NCBI GenBank assembly: GCA_905250115.1
Contig: CAJNOI010000217.1
Location: 1 to 64,000 of the forward strand
Source of the DNA: Adineta steineri
Taxonomy: Eukaryota; Rotifera; Eurotatoria; Adinetida; Adinetidae
Length of the DNA stretch: 64,000 nucleotides
Direction: 5' to 3'
The position numbers and the translations under genes are program-made. A model generated the notes under the pieces. The model made no database searches. It saw only the letters and a program-made list of their open reading frames with translations, and was not told the DNA's origin. This document shows, one piece after another, positions 40,453-52,000 of this stretch. The first letter of the stretch is position 1, and the number at the start of each line of letters is the position of its first letter.

Positions 40453-40655
40453 GTATCAATCTGTTTTCTCAAAAGAAAGTCATATCTATATTTTTTAAAA
40501 GAATTGTTAGAGAATATGGTATTGGTAAATGATGTACGTTTAATGTTTCAAAAATAAGAGCAATCAATGCCTCTCACTGTGTTCCCTAGACTGAAAAGGA
40601 TAGGGTCTAGAAACGGGAATTATCTTTTTACATGTATTATTTTTGTCGGTAACAT

Positions 40656-40891
40656 GGCACAAGTGACCATTTTTTTGGCACATTTGACCATTTTTCTTTT
40701 TGGCACAAATGATCATTTTTTTGGCACATTTGACCATTTTTGTGGCACAAGTGACCATTTTTTGGCACATTTGGCCATTTTACTTTTTGGCACAAATGAC
40801 CATTTTTATGGCACATCTGACTATTTTTTAGGCACAAGTGACCATTTTACTTTTTGACACAAGTGACCATTTTTTTGGCGCAAATAACCAT
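40656..40891 (+). repeat. Minisatellite, ~20-25 bp unit, about 11 copies
   Basis: The consensus is GGCACAAGTGACCATTTTTT. Variants are GGCACATTTGACC, GGCACAAATGACC and copies extended by a CTTTTT or ACTTTTT spacer. The array lies about 200 bp beyond the right end of the 1.46-kb mobile element. The open frames on both strands here are products of the repeat. Confidence 0.9.
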
Positions 40892-41777
40892 ATAACTATG
40901 GTATATTTTTGATAATATAATTTTATTTGCTATTATCGTTTTATTTTAATAGCATAATATTTAATATATAATATTTTATTCAATCGTATGAAAAGAGCGC
41001 TTACTTAAATATTTAAAATATTTCTTAATTATATATAGATCATTATTTTATTGAATAAAGTGAAATAATGAGGCAACGTTAGTTTTCTTTTAATGTGGAG
41101 GAAAATCAAATAATATTAATAATAAAAAACGGAACATTCGTATACATAGAGTATTATAAAGCTTTGGAAAAAATGTTTGCCTATTTTTATATAGCATATC
41201 ATTTATCATCATCGACAAATATTTTTAATACATGTTTGAAAAAAACGATGATGTGTCGAAACGTCCTGTACGATGACTCAATAAAATAAGACCCAGAATT
41301 AGAAGCTTAAAACCATACGCATTGTAATTTCATCATATTAAAAGTCTAGTTGATGCATTATTGCAAAATATTTCAATGAATTTGTCGGTTTAATAGTCTT
41401 GCTATAGTGCATATAGATAAAAGAGTTCAAAATCAATTTTGATATATAATGATAGAAAGATCTCCACTGCAGTTTTTTTTGAAATCCTACTTTTTATAAA
41501 ATTGACTTTAATAAAGCTAAAGCATTTTTAAACTTTATTATTCATTCGTCAAATATCAAACTTTTAGAGAATACTTGATTTCATATAAGATAGAACTTCA
41601 GTTTGATTCTCTGCTGAAAGTCAAAACTAACATTGATTAACTCTCATTCGTATATAAATAGAGTTATATCAGCATACAGACCGCGACAGTCTGGGGTCAA
41701 GTGAATCGAATTTCGATGAACGCTACTTGTATGTGAATGTATATGGTAAATTGTAATGCTTGTCAATGAATTAGTAA
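40892..41777. other. Intergenic AT-rich DNA
   Basis: No gene is supported. Short open frames such as 41095-41289 lack any recognisable feature. Confidence 0.45.
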
Positions 41778-43234
41778 CTATCCTTCAATGAATGGCAATA
41801 CAGCGTTACGTTTTACTGTACGTCTTTGAATATAAAACACAACAAGTCGAACTGCTCGTGGTACAGCCAGTTTCAATACTGGGATTAATCCTCCAACTAG
41901 TCCAATCAATGTCGTTATTATATAGATTACACTATTTTTTGTTTCATAACTATAACTACATTTTGATGGTTGACATTCACTATAATAACCATCATATATT
42001 GTTGATGAGTTCCATTCTTCAACCATCAACCCATCAACAAGTTCTTCTATCGTAGAATTCATATGAAATCGAACTAATAATGAAGTATCAAGTGTTGTTA
42101 AATTCATTGATAAATATTTTGTGAAATATGATTGTATTTGATTGATACATGTTTCATTATAAAAGCATTGAAGATTTGACTGAAGTAGTGCTTCAATTAT
42201 ATAACATCCTACGTATACGCCTGGAACAGTAAATGTTACATAGCTACGTGTGGGATTATAAATTGGGAATTCGTAACTACATGTTGCTGAAGATGCACAG
42301 TCACAATTACCATCCCTAGGCGAACTTTTTTTTCAAGCGCTTGACCTGGCTTAATTCAAGAATGTGTCCATAGCACATGACATTCTTGCTCAAGAAAGTC
42401 AAGAATCTCATGCGCTTCCAAAAAAAAGTTCGACTAGGGATACCATACAAAATATGTGTATGCATAGTTATCACTTTCTGTATAGAGGTAATAGTTAGTG
42501 AGTTGTCCAGAAAGTAAACTATTACTTTGAGTTGTTTTTCTTATTGTTGAAATAGATAACAAGAAATCATTAGTCATTGATGATATAAATTGCGAAACAA
42601 ATGCTTGAGTTTGTGACTGCAATACTTGAAGTGGTGTCACAGATGCACTAACATATTGAGTTGAATAAAACTGAATAAGGCGATTATATATGGTTTGATT
42701 AGATAACTGACAAAATGTATTCAGAGCTTGAAACATAAATGAACCTGACGCTCGAAAGTCATCACCATTCAAGATACTTAGTGGACGAGCATTATTAAAA
42801 TAATCAATCCAGTAGTCAGTGACAAATACACTTGTACATATTTGATGTAGTTTATAATTAACTTGAAGAAACTTATCATACTCGATGGATATATCTGTGC
42901 ATGCACATGATAATGTTTGCGGATAAGTTGAATATAGTTGTGAATATTGTGAAATTGTAGGAGAAATGGTATGAATAGTTTGTGTGACATTGATAAGTGA
43001 AGTGTATAAGATAAGTACAGTTAATGATACAGTTAACAGAATAATGAATATTCTAGTTGATATTCTTTGATTGTGAAGTTGATGTTCATCAGTTGAAGGT
43101 GTAGTTGATGGAAACAAATTAAAGTCTCGAACAACAGAGCTTAATTTTTGCCATAATTGAGAAAGGGAATGGTCTGCCACTAAAATAAAACGTCCAAACG
43201 AAGTATTTATAATAGATTTTTGATAAGGATTCAT
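41778..43234 (-). CDS. Two-TM membrane protein with Cys-rich ectodomain; coding region split by a MITE
   Basis: The first coding block is 43234-42444. A second open block, 42315-41778, continues the same type of protein. If the 128 nt between them (42443-42316) are removed, the frame is continuous through VWDGNCDCASS and gives 442 aa. One TM helix is near residues 61-82 (IFIILLTVSLTVLILY), and a second is near the C-terminus (VIYIITTLIGLVGGLIPVLK). Between them is an extracellular part with many Cys and N-glycosylation sites (CACTDIS, CNCD-type motif, VPGVYVGC, LQCFYNETC). The pattern fits an expanded family of uncharacterised membrane proteins seen in rotifers. If the insertion is not spliced, the protein stops after VWYP (266 aa) and the gene is broken. 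Confidence 0.65.
42313..42440. mobile_element. 128-bp MITE inside a coding exon
   Basis: Ends are TCCCTAGGCGAACTTTTTTT and, on the complement, TCCCTAGTCGAACTTTTTTT. The 5-bp direct repeat TACCA flanks it (42308-42312 and 42441-42445). It interrupts the two-TM protein gene. Read on the gene's strand, it offers a GT donor from the target duplication (GTATCC) and an AG acceptor from its own terminus (GCCTAG). Confidence 0.85.
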
Positions 43235-44836
43235 ACAATAAAAAATATTTCGACTATCAGTTGCAGAACGGTGTTGAAAAGTTCCTCTTATATTAATACT
43301 CTGTAGCTGTATTATATATTGCTATATAAGCACAGAATAGATAAAATCCTTCTGCTCTGCATGAAATCAAAGCAATCTAAAAATAGAATAAAGTATGATT
43401 TTATTCAGAATCATGTGGCTATCAACGTTCAAATTGGGTTTTGTATTGAAAGATTATTTTGAAACTTATTTTTACTGCAGTTTCGAAGTAAATATGTGAG
43501 TTTTAAAGTCAATGTCTCCACCTTTACAAGAGAGACATGATAATTTTTTAGAAAAGGTTTCAATGTCAATGGATGATTATAAGAATATAGAGATGAGTAA
43601 GAGTGCTATATTTAAGTAATATTTTCACATAATACATCAAATAATCGTCTCTATCGCCTGTTTTTATTTATGTATAACTGAAATGAAATAAAAACATTTT
43701 TTGAAAAAGATTAAGAGCTCACACGAATGATTAGAATAGTAATATATTAGATAATAAAAACTGTTTACATGTGTATTTACATAAGAAACAAAAATAAAAG
43801 AGAATACATACTATCTATCTTGAGAATAGACCAATGTTAGGCAATGCCTAACTGAAGATGGTCTGTAGTCAACAGTTGCAGTTGCACTTGAAATTATAAA
43901 TGAATATGTATTGTTATTTGAGGATGAAAGTTATAACTGCGTCAGATAATCTGAAATTGAAATTATGTAAATAAATACTTATACCATAGTACTATCTAAA
44001 ATATATTATATTGGTAGATGAGGAACGATAGATGCACATTGATAATAATACGCATTAAACCACAGGAAGTGGCAACATAATCTACAGCTAGTTTTTTTGA
44101 TTTAGCGAATGATTTTGTACAGTTGCAAAGCAAAGAATATATATCTATTAGACCATTAATATACTTTATGGCCCACTGTATGCCGAGAATAAATTAGTAA
44201 GTAATTCAAGTTCTGACGCACTTCACCAGGGACTTGTAAGATAATCAGAACTAGTAGGGTCTGCTATGGATTATCAGGGTGTGGATGCAGGCGTGACCGT
44301 GTGGACGTGTCGGCGAGGGTGCGAGCTTGTGAGTGAAGCTGTTGTACACTCAAATGGCGCATCATCGCGAAGGTGGGTAAGTCGGAGCTATTGGTCATAG
44401 TAGTTCCTACTAGACCCTAGTACGTCGTGAAAATCTTTTCTAAAAACTTATTGTAATTACATAAATATATATGCACATATACATATATACCCACCCAGGT
44501 CTATCAAAACGGTATCGTTTTTGGATCGAAAACGCACCTTATCTGACCGTTTTCATTTCGTTTACAGATAAAATTTGAATTGTAATGTACGATTCTTGTA
44601 CGATCTTATTTTAAGGTTGTGCAAAATTTATTTTTCATACAAGATTTTAAACCGAGTTTACATACATTTTATTTATCGATTTTATCGCTCGCTTCTAGTT
44701 TCTGACCTTTCCCTAATCAACTGTTCCTCAGCACATTCTCCCACTTCCCATCGCTTTCCCTTAAACATCATCAAAGCTATGCACCTAATTCATACTGACC
44801 ATTTCGACGACGCCAGCAAAAGATCTAAATAAAAAC
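43235..44836. other. Intergenic; GC-richer patch at 44250-44425
   Basis: Mostly AT-rich without genes. The patch near 44250-44425 has TGTGG-like words and partly complementary ends (ACTAGTAGGGTCT versus AGACCCTAGTA), suggesting a degraded element. A short pyrimidine-rich stretch follows at about 44680-44760. Confidence 0.4.
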
Positions 44837-45482
44837 AAATAAAAATTTAATATATAAAATTTATACTTACATATACCACGATATTATTAAAATATCTAAA
44901 GAAAATAAAAAATAAAAATAAAAACTTATTTTATTAAATTCATGCTTGCCTATTTGACGATAAAGTTGAAATATCTAAAAAGAAGATATGAGCTTTGTAT
45001 ACAAAAGCCTAGTGTTCTATACAATGATATTAAAATATCTAAATGAAAAAATTAAAAATTAAATTTATAATATCCACACTCATCGACTCTACGTTATTAT
45101 TGAAACATAAATAGAAACAAAGAATTCTATGTATAAGAATCATACTTGACTATTCGACAATTTGATTGAAGCGTCTAAGTGAAAAAATAAGAATTTTATA
45201 GATATAATTTATATTTGCCTATTCAACGGTTTGATTGAAATATCTAAATAAAATAAATAAAAAGATTATATATAAAATGTATGCTTAATTATTCGACAAT
45301 ATTGCCGATATATATAAATGACAAAAAGAAAAATTTTATATATACAATATATACTTGCCTGTTCAAGGATTTGATTCAAATATCTAAATAAAAAAAATAG
45401 AAATTGAAGTATTAAATATATAATATTCATACTTACCTATTTGACGGTTTTATAGAATAATCTAAATAAAAAAATAGATAAA
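44837..45482 (+). repeat. Degenerate AT-rich satellite, ~80-95 bp unit, 7-8 copies
   Basis: Each unit repeats the order ATACTTGCCTATTCGACGGT, then TTGATTGAAATATCTAAAT, then an A-rich spacer and TTTTATATATAAAAT. Copies differ by substitutions and by length of the A-rich spacer. No coding potential. Confidence 0.8.
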
Positions 45483-46395
45483 ACCTAAACTATATTAGTA
45501 TATCGATAGAATATGTGTTGTATATAGATGATAAATGTAGAATAGTGTATAACGTTGTCTATATACTAAAATGTTACCTTTTATCATTTTATAGATCGAA
45601 GTTTTGGAAAAGAAATAATAGAATCTAAAATAATTATTGTGTTCGAATGTTATTGTTTGAAATGGATGTATTCTTTCAAACTGACAGTCAACAATATACA
45701 GAGCTACTCATTTTATACAGATCACAAAGAGAGTAATTTTTAAAAGTAGAAAAAAAAATAGTTTCAGTATTTTTTTTTAGAAAACCTTTTTTTGATTGGT
45801 GTTGACGACCATGTTTTCCAGTTATTTTTTTTGAACAAAAATAAAAAAAATATTTCAATGTACTATTTCCGAGGACAACTTTCTTGTTTTTAACTAGCAG
45901 AAAAACAAGAAACTATAATTACAATAAGCACTTTTATTTTATTTTCGGAGAATAAGTTCATCAACAAAGCATTTTGTAATGTAATTGAAATGTTGCCCTT
46001 CACTGGAAGTCAAAAAAGGTTATTTTAATAATGGTAATTATTTAATGTGGTGAAAACTCATAAAAACTGTATTTCAATCAATATTTTGGAATATTTGTAT
46101 TAATTCAGAGATTCTAAATGATAGTCTGTTATTGATGCATGTACAACTGAATAAATATCAGATCGACTTTTATAAATTAAAATCGATATGATGAAAACAC
46201 AAACGATGGTGTTTATTTTCTGGTTTACTTTTAACAAATTATATTATTAACGTAAATTAATCTTTTTTTTATGAACATTGTTATGTATGTTAATTTTATT
46301 TCGATCTTTTAAACAAAGTTTTTGAATAACAAACGAATCTGAGATAATACCTTTGTTTTTCGTCATTCTTATATAAAGTTATAAACCTATTCAAC
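45483..46395. other. Intergenic AT-rich DNA
   Basis: No gene, repeat array or RNA gene seen. Confidence 0.45.
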
Positions 46396-46751
46396 ATGAC
46401 TGAAGAATATCAAACAACAAAAGCACTTATCCCTTTGCAAAAACCACATAAATCTGCATCAAAGACAAATTCAGAACCTGTAACAAATAATAAATTATTT
46501 GGCACAGGTTTGTTGAATATCGATGAAAAAGATCTGAGAGAACATTTTGCACAATTTGGTTCCATTAAAGACGTTATTATTATAAAAGATCGAGCAGGTT
46601 AGTTTAGATTAATAAATAAATTTATGATAAAAGTAATTTCTTAGGTCGATCAAGAACATTCGGCTTTGTAACTTATGAAAGTTCTCAATCTATCCACAAA
46701 TGTCTGAAAAAAACACATAAAATTAATGGTAAACAAGTGCATAAACTATAA
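46396..46751 (+). CDS. Truncated RRM protein, hnRNP-like, possible pseudogene
   Basis: Two exons (46396-46597 and 46645-46751) join in phase to give 102 aa. After a charged start, residues about 34-100 form an RNA-recognition motif: NKLFGTGLLNIDEKDLREHF for RNP2 to helix 1, then SIKDVIIIKDRAG and the RNP1 strand SRTFGFVTYE. RNP2 is irregular (LFGTGL rather than LFVGGL), and the protein ends at INGKQVHKL, just short of the last beta strand and any second RRM. It resembles a shortened hnRNP A/B-type or DAZAP1-like paralogue. Either a small functional single-RRM protein or the front of a decayed duplicate is possible. Confidence 0.6.
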
Positions 46752-48121
46752 GATACTACTGCAGTCAGAATTTATTATTTATCGTTCTGTGAGTATCTTA
46801 TTATTGATAAAAAGAAAATAAAGAAATAATTTTTCTTTTCTAACAAGAAATATCCATGCAGTAAATATAATTTCACTAAAATGCTTGTAACTATGTTGAT
46901 GACTTTAACTTTGAGTAACTCAAATGGTAATAAATTATTAATAATAAAAGAAACAAGGTCTGATATTTTTTCACTGTTAAGATTTATCTTTTGATTGTTT
47001 TACATGGAAAGAAAATGCTGTTAAAGTAATGAATATAGTTTTTGTCAAAATCTAATTAAGTATTGTCATATCTGTATAGGAATCGAAGATATGTAAGTAA
47101 AAAGAAATGAATGATATAATTTGATGAGATTCTACATATCGAAGAGGATTCGTGAAGGATAAATTGAAGATAAATCAAAATATGGAAAAAAGAAAGAAAA
47201 GCGAATTACTCAAGTATGAAGATAGCAGAGAGATGAATTCAGTAGAAGAAATAGTGTATTTGAAGTAATAGAAAACAAAAAGAATAGTTTTATTTAAGAA
47301 TGCCATAAAATATTTTAAACTTAACATATGAATAAATATACAAAAAAAAGACGATCATGCTAATATCGTTACAAATAATAAAAGTGGTGCTTTTTTGTTC
47401 TCTTTTTTAATGATTAGTTAAACATCAAGTTTTTTATTTTATAAATATAAATATATTATGATAGTTGCGACACTTATTAATAATTTCTATGATTGTACAA
47501 TTAACTGATAGACAAATATTTGGATTGTTAAATTGCTGGAAAATTTGAATTGACAAGATATTGTGAAGTGTTGTTATGCTCATTGATAAATATAATTGTG
47601 ATTAATTTAAACAAGTTTTATCAGATCTAATAAACATATACGCTCAAATTACTCGTTAATACTGTATATTTCAACAAAACAATTATGGTGATTTAATGCT
47701 ATTTGGTTTCATTTTTCATCTTCATGATATGTAATATTCTGTTATAAAACATTGATAGAGAGATATTTTTATAAAAATGAACTATAATCTGTCGTTTTTG
47801 TATATATTCATCATAATGATACTTACATATGAATTAATCTTAATTTTTTGAACATTACAAATCAATACTATCGTAAAAATAATGTAGAAAAGTTATAGTT
47901 AATAAGGTTTTCGATAGATCGATTAAATTATATTAAAAATTGACATATTCCAATAGTTCATAGAATATATATTCTTCATGCATCTAGATAATTATTAATC
48001 TTGTATCTTTTAATCTATTTCAATATGATTAATCAACATACATTTGAAAGTCTTATGTTAACAAATACAATTGTAATTGCATTTTGTATCGTTCTCTAAT
48101 CAATTCCTCATCCTGAAGTAA
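46752..48121. other. Intergenic AT-rich DNA
   Basis: No features supported between the RRM gene and the S9 peptidase. Confidence 0.45.
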
Positions 48122-50227
48122 TCAAATATTCTTTATTATTACTAAAGAAAACAAAAACATATATAATTGTAAAGCATACGTAAATTTATGTCTTTCACTG
48201 TTATTCGATTTATTACGACTCATTGATTGATTACCATATTGCTGTAACCATTTGAGTTCTTCTCTAACCTTGATTTTTCCATGCCAAGGATTAATACTCA
48301 ATGAATGTCCTCCTTTAGGAAAAGTAATTAATTTTACTGGTATATCAAGATAACGAAGTCCTCGTTCAAATATATAACTTTGACTTGTTGGAACCCGAAC
48401 ATCATTTTCACCAGTAACGATATGTGTAGGCGTACGAACTTTGTCTAACTGATAAATAGGCGTTTCGTTTTGATAAATATGTGGCACTTCCCATGGAAAT
48501 CCTCCATATAGGTAGCTGATCAGTTCGGGTATATCCATCATACCCCATGTAGAGGTCAAATCAACTGCACCAGCAGCCGATAGAGCAACATTAAAACGTT
48601 TAGTCTGTGTAATCAACCAATTTGTTAAAATTCCACCATAACTAAAACCACCAACAGCAAGTTTATATGGATCAACAATTCCATCTTTGATTAGTTGATC
48701 AATTCCATAAAGGATATCTTTTCCTGGTAGCGATAAAGGTTTAGCACGAATTTCACTAAGAAACTGATTACCGTAACCTGTTGATCCTCGATAATTGGGT
48801 TCGAATACTAACCAACCTTCTGAAGCTGCTAATGTAGCCCAATTATTCCAAGCTAGATTAAGTCTATTTAAACTAGCCGCATATGGACCACTGTGAATAA
48901 GAACTAAGAGAGGTAGGTTTTTCGATTGAAACTTTTCCGGTGGATAATGCAATAATCCTTCAATTAGTCGATGATCGTCGGCATTTCTCCAATTGTATAC
49001 TTTCGTTTTCGGTAAATTTCTTTGAGTGAATAAATAATTTTCATTGGTTATTACTTTTGCTGATATTAATTGACTAATATTATCAATGAAATAAACTTCC
49101 ATTAGTTTTTCTAATGATGAATAAACAAATGCAATTGATCGATGATTATATGATGATACAATTGATTCATATGTTCCATTCCATCCACTATGATGAATCA
49201 AATCTTTTGTTGATAATTTCTGTGAATAAATTTGTATTTCTGTTCCTAATTGTCCAAGTATATAAACCTTAGCATCAGATGTTATTGTGTATCCATCAAT
49301 ACTACCATCAAAATGTTCTCCAAGACGTGTTATTATTCCATTTGCTAAATTTATTGAATAAAGTCGATTTTGTGTATCATTAAATCGTTTTTTATTTGAA
49401 CTACGATGCCATGCTAAGAAAAATAGATGCTGACCATCGATCGATAATTGTAATGCTGTTTCAACAATTTCATTATTTGTTAATTTTGATAATGCAGATA
49501 TATTTCGAAGATCGATGAAATAAAGTTCAAAATCATCTAAATTTTCTATCACTACAGACGCCGACGAGAAGATGAGTTTTTCTTCAAATGGAGTATATAA
49601 TAATTGATTAATGAGAAAGGATACATTTCGAATAAGACTTTTTTGTACGGGTAATGAATGATTGTTTGAATTGAAATCAATTCGATAAATGATACTAGTT
49701 TTACGTACTATATTTTCTCGATATTGAATAACATCTTTCCATAAATCATTCTCTTCATCAATCGATTTTACAGCTAAATAAATAGATGAATCATTGTTCG
49801 ACCATGTCAAAGCTAAAGGCGTCTCTTTTCCAATTTGAATCGGTAACACTGTATCTGCATGAACAGAATATAAATAAATATATTCTTCTGATTGCTGTTT
49901 ATTTATTGACGAATGATTTTTCGGTAAAAATACAATGTAGTTACCGCTTGGTGACCATTGTGGCTGGATTGATGTACGAAGATTTGTTGTAATGAATTTT
50001 TTTGTTTGATTTTTTATATCATAAAGCCATAAAGTATTTTCATAGGAATTAGTATTCCATGATGGACGTTTCGTATGAATCAATAAATGTCGACCTGTTG
50101 AAGAGAACTTTAATAATGGAAACGTTGTATAATTAAAAAATTCATCAAAGTTTAATTTAGATTTAGTTTCAATAGAAAAACACGAAAGTATTTGTAAAAG
50201 TAAAAGTAAATACAATCGTATTAACAT
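48122..50227 (-). CDS. Secreted S9-family serine peptidase (prolyl oligopeptidase / acylaminoacyl-peptidase type), intronless
   Basis: A single uninterrupted frame of 701 aa starts at the ATG at 50227; a GTG just before it was not used. A signal peptide is evident (MLIRLYLLLLLQILSCFSIE). Residues about 30-420 form a beta-propeller (HLLIHTKRPSWN, PQWSPSGNYIVFLP and similar). The C-terminal alpha/beta hydrolase holds NYRGSTGYG, the nucleophile in GGFSYGG (Ser about 529), Asp about 609 (GENDVRVP) and His about 641 (PKGGHS). All three catalytic residues are present, so it should be active. The last 20 residues are hydrophobic, perhaps a membrane or anchor signal. Family members remove dipeptides or acyl-amino acids from peptides. 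Its lack of introns contrasts with neighbours and suggests horizontal origin or retroposition. Confidence 0.9.
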   Translation of the reverse strand: MLIRLYLLLLLQILSCFSIETKSKLNFDEFFNYTTFPLLKFSSTGRHLLIHTKRPSWNTNSYENTLWLYDIKNQTKKFITTNLRTSIQPQWSPSGNYIVFLPKNHSSINKQQSEEYIYLYSVHADTVLPIQIGKETPLALTWSNNDSSIYLAVKSIDEENDLWKDVIQYRENIVRKTSIIYRIDFNSNNHSLPVQKSLIRNVSFLINQLLYTPFEEKLIFSSASVVIENLDDFELYFIDLRNISALSKLTNNEIVETALQLSIDGQHLFFLAWHRSSNKKRFNDTQNRLYSINLANGIITRLGEHFDGSIDGYTITSDAKVYILGQLGTEIQIYSQKLSTKDLIHHSGWNGTYESIVSSYNHRSIAFVYSSLEKLMEVYFIDNISQLISAKVITNENYLFTQRNLPKTKVYNWRNADDHRLIEGLLHYPPEKFQSKNLPLLVLIHSGPYAASLNRLNLAWNNWATLAASEGWLVFEPNYRGSTGYGNQFLSEIRAKPLSLPGKDILYGIDQLIKDGIVDPYKLAVGGFSYGGILTNWLITQTKRFNVALSAAGAVDLTSTWGMMDIPELISYLYGGFPWEVPHIYQNETPIYQLDKVRTPTHIVTGENDVRVPTSQSYIFERGLRYLDIPVKLITFPKGGHSLSINPWHGKIKVREELKWLQQYGNQSMSRNKSNNSERHKFTYALQLYMFLFSLVIIKNI

Positions 50228-51202
50228 CACTACGATACTCTAGATAGTGACATATAAAATCGAAAAATAAATCGTTTTATATTTATACCTTCATGCTTAT
50301 CTATGTAATTGATTTTTTGTTTTTACATCATTCAACTTCATTGCTTCTCGCAATATGATACCTCGAAACGATTTATGCCCAAATATGTATACTCTCTTTC
50401 AACCTTTTACCTTATCTACATGTTTGAAATTGCCCTTTGGTTACTTATTCGTTTTAGAAATGTTAAAAGAAAAACATGAAGAATACCAACAAGAAATAAA
50501 GGTGTAGAATTAGTTTATTCATCACAATCGTCATCTGATAATAAAACCAAATCAGATAAATAAAAAATGTTCATAGTTTTCGTTATCATCAATCTATTTG
50601 TTGAGCTTAGCTGTTTTTTAAGCATATCTTGCGTGCTAATTAAGAAGACGACTATATCGGTGGGTATCTCTTGGTAATTTTAATATACTGCCATCAATAT
50701 CATTAAGTTTTCTTGTTTACCCAGATCGAACAATCCGGCACGGAAACGGCCGGTTTCGCCCGGAAATTCATGGAATCCCACTTTAGGAACCATCATCCTG
50801 GGTTTATTCAAATTAATTCTTGTTTGAGCATCATCTATAAAAAACATATTTTTCAAATTGACACACAATATTTTAACATGCAGGTAACCGGTAAATGAAG
50901 CATAATTATTTGTGATCAAAGAGTTTTTCGATGGACTCATGAAGTAACAATCCATTTTGTTCGTTATTAATATCAGATTGTTTTAAACCAAATTCAAGTA
51001 AACCAACTCTTCTTGTGGCTGCCGTCTCCAAAGTCCAATCGAAAAACTTGCTTAATATCATACATTTAATTTTTTTTGTATTACCACCACCACAATGATA
51101 ACAAGACAGTTTATAGCATTATATGTATATGTGAGATATATGTATAGTCAAAAAGAAAGAAATTATACGAACAAGGTAGCGCTCATTTAATTGATTCGCT
51201 GA

Positions 51203-51498
51203 CCCTTTTCTGAAAGAAAATTTTCTATGATTATTGTTAACAAGTAACGCTCGTTCACAGACTGGCTCAGCTCTTTCTTGTAGAAAACGTGTTCTACAAT
51301 GCTATTGAACTTTTTACTTCTACAGTTTGCAAAAGTTAATGCTAAATTCGGATTACCCGACCCCAATTACCTGTGGTCAGTCATTTTCTGATGGCTATTG
51401 ATAAGTTTTCATTGATTTATAAAATGCTGCAATCTAATTGGCTTGGACAAACTTTAGGCATTTTTATCGAGCCTATAACCCTTTCTTTCAGAAAAGGG
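51203..51498. repeat. 296-bp inverted-repeat element
   Basis: CCCTTTTCTGAAAGAAA at 51203-51219 is the exact complement of 51482-51498. The interior is unrelated. No target duplication was found, so it may be a decayed MITE or a chance fold-back. Confidence 0.6.
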
Positions 51499-51563
51499 AA
51501 TAAACAATAAAACTGTTATTGAAATCAATTTATTCATCTTTTGTTCTTGAGTTGTTACTTTTC

Positions 51564-51826
51564 CATCAATCTAATTTGGTCAAGTTAAGTGAGCTCCAGA
51601 TTTGAAGTTTACGACTTTCAAGTTTTTCGACAAATTGTAGCTTGTAACTGTGTGCTTTTTTTTCTTGAGCATCACCAGTCTATTCAGCAGCCCAGAGTAT
51701 CTATTAGAGCAAACAAAAACAGATGAATACAGTTTTCAAGTGGAATTTTCGCGAAAATTTGGACAGACGTAAACTCCAAATTTGGAACACTTAACTTCAC
51801 TAAGATTTTATTGATGTTGATGTTTT
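51564..51826. repeat. 263-bp inverted-repeat element with ~49-bp arms
   Basis: The left arm begins CATCAATCTAATTTGGTCAA and ends GAAGTTTACG. The right arm on the complement begins CATCAATAAAATCTTAGTGA and ends GGAGTTTACG. The arms share most positions with a few mismatches. No target duplication was seen. Confidence 0.6.
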
Positions 51827-52000
51827 AGAATGCAGCCTCATCATTTTTAAAAGAATTAATTGTTTTATCTTTATCAAGATCGAACGAATAAAATAATTCA
51901 ATACAAGTTATTTAGGATAATTCAAAATTTCTGAGCCCAAACGTAAGGGTCAACTTTTACCTTCGGAATCAGAGCTTTTGGGTATGTTAACTGTATTATG

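Noticed and set aside
40564..40857. Cys/Lys-rich or Phe-rich repeat proteins on both strands
   Set aside because: They are translations of the minisatellite and not genes.
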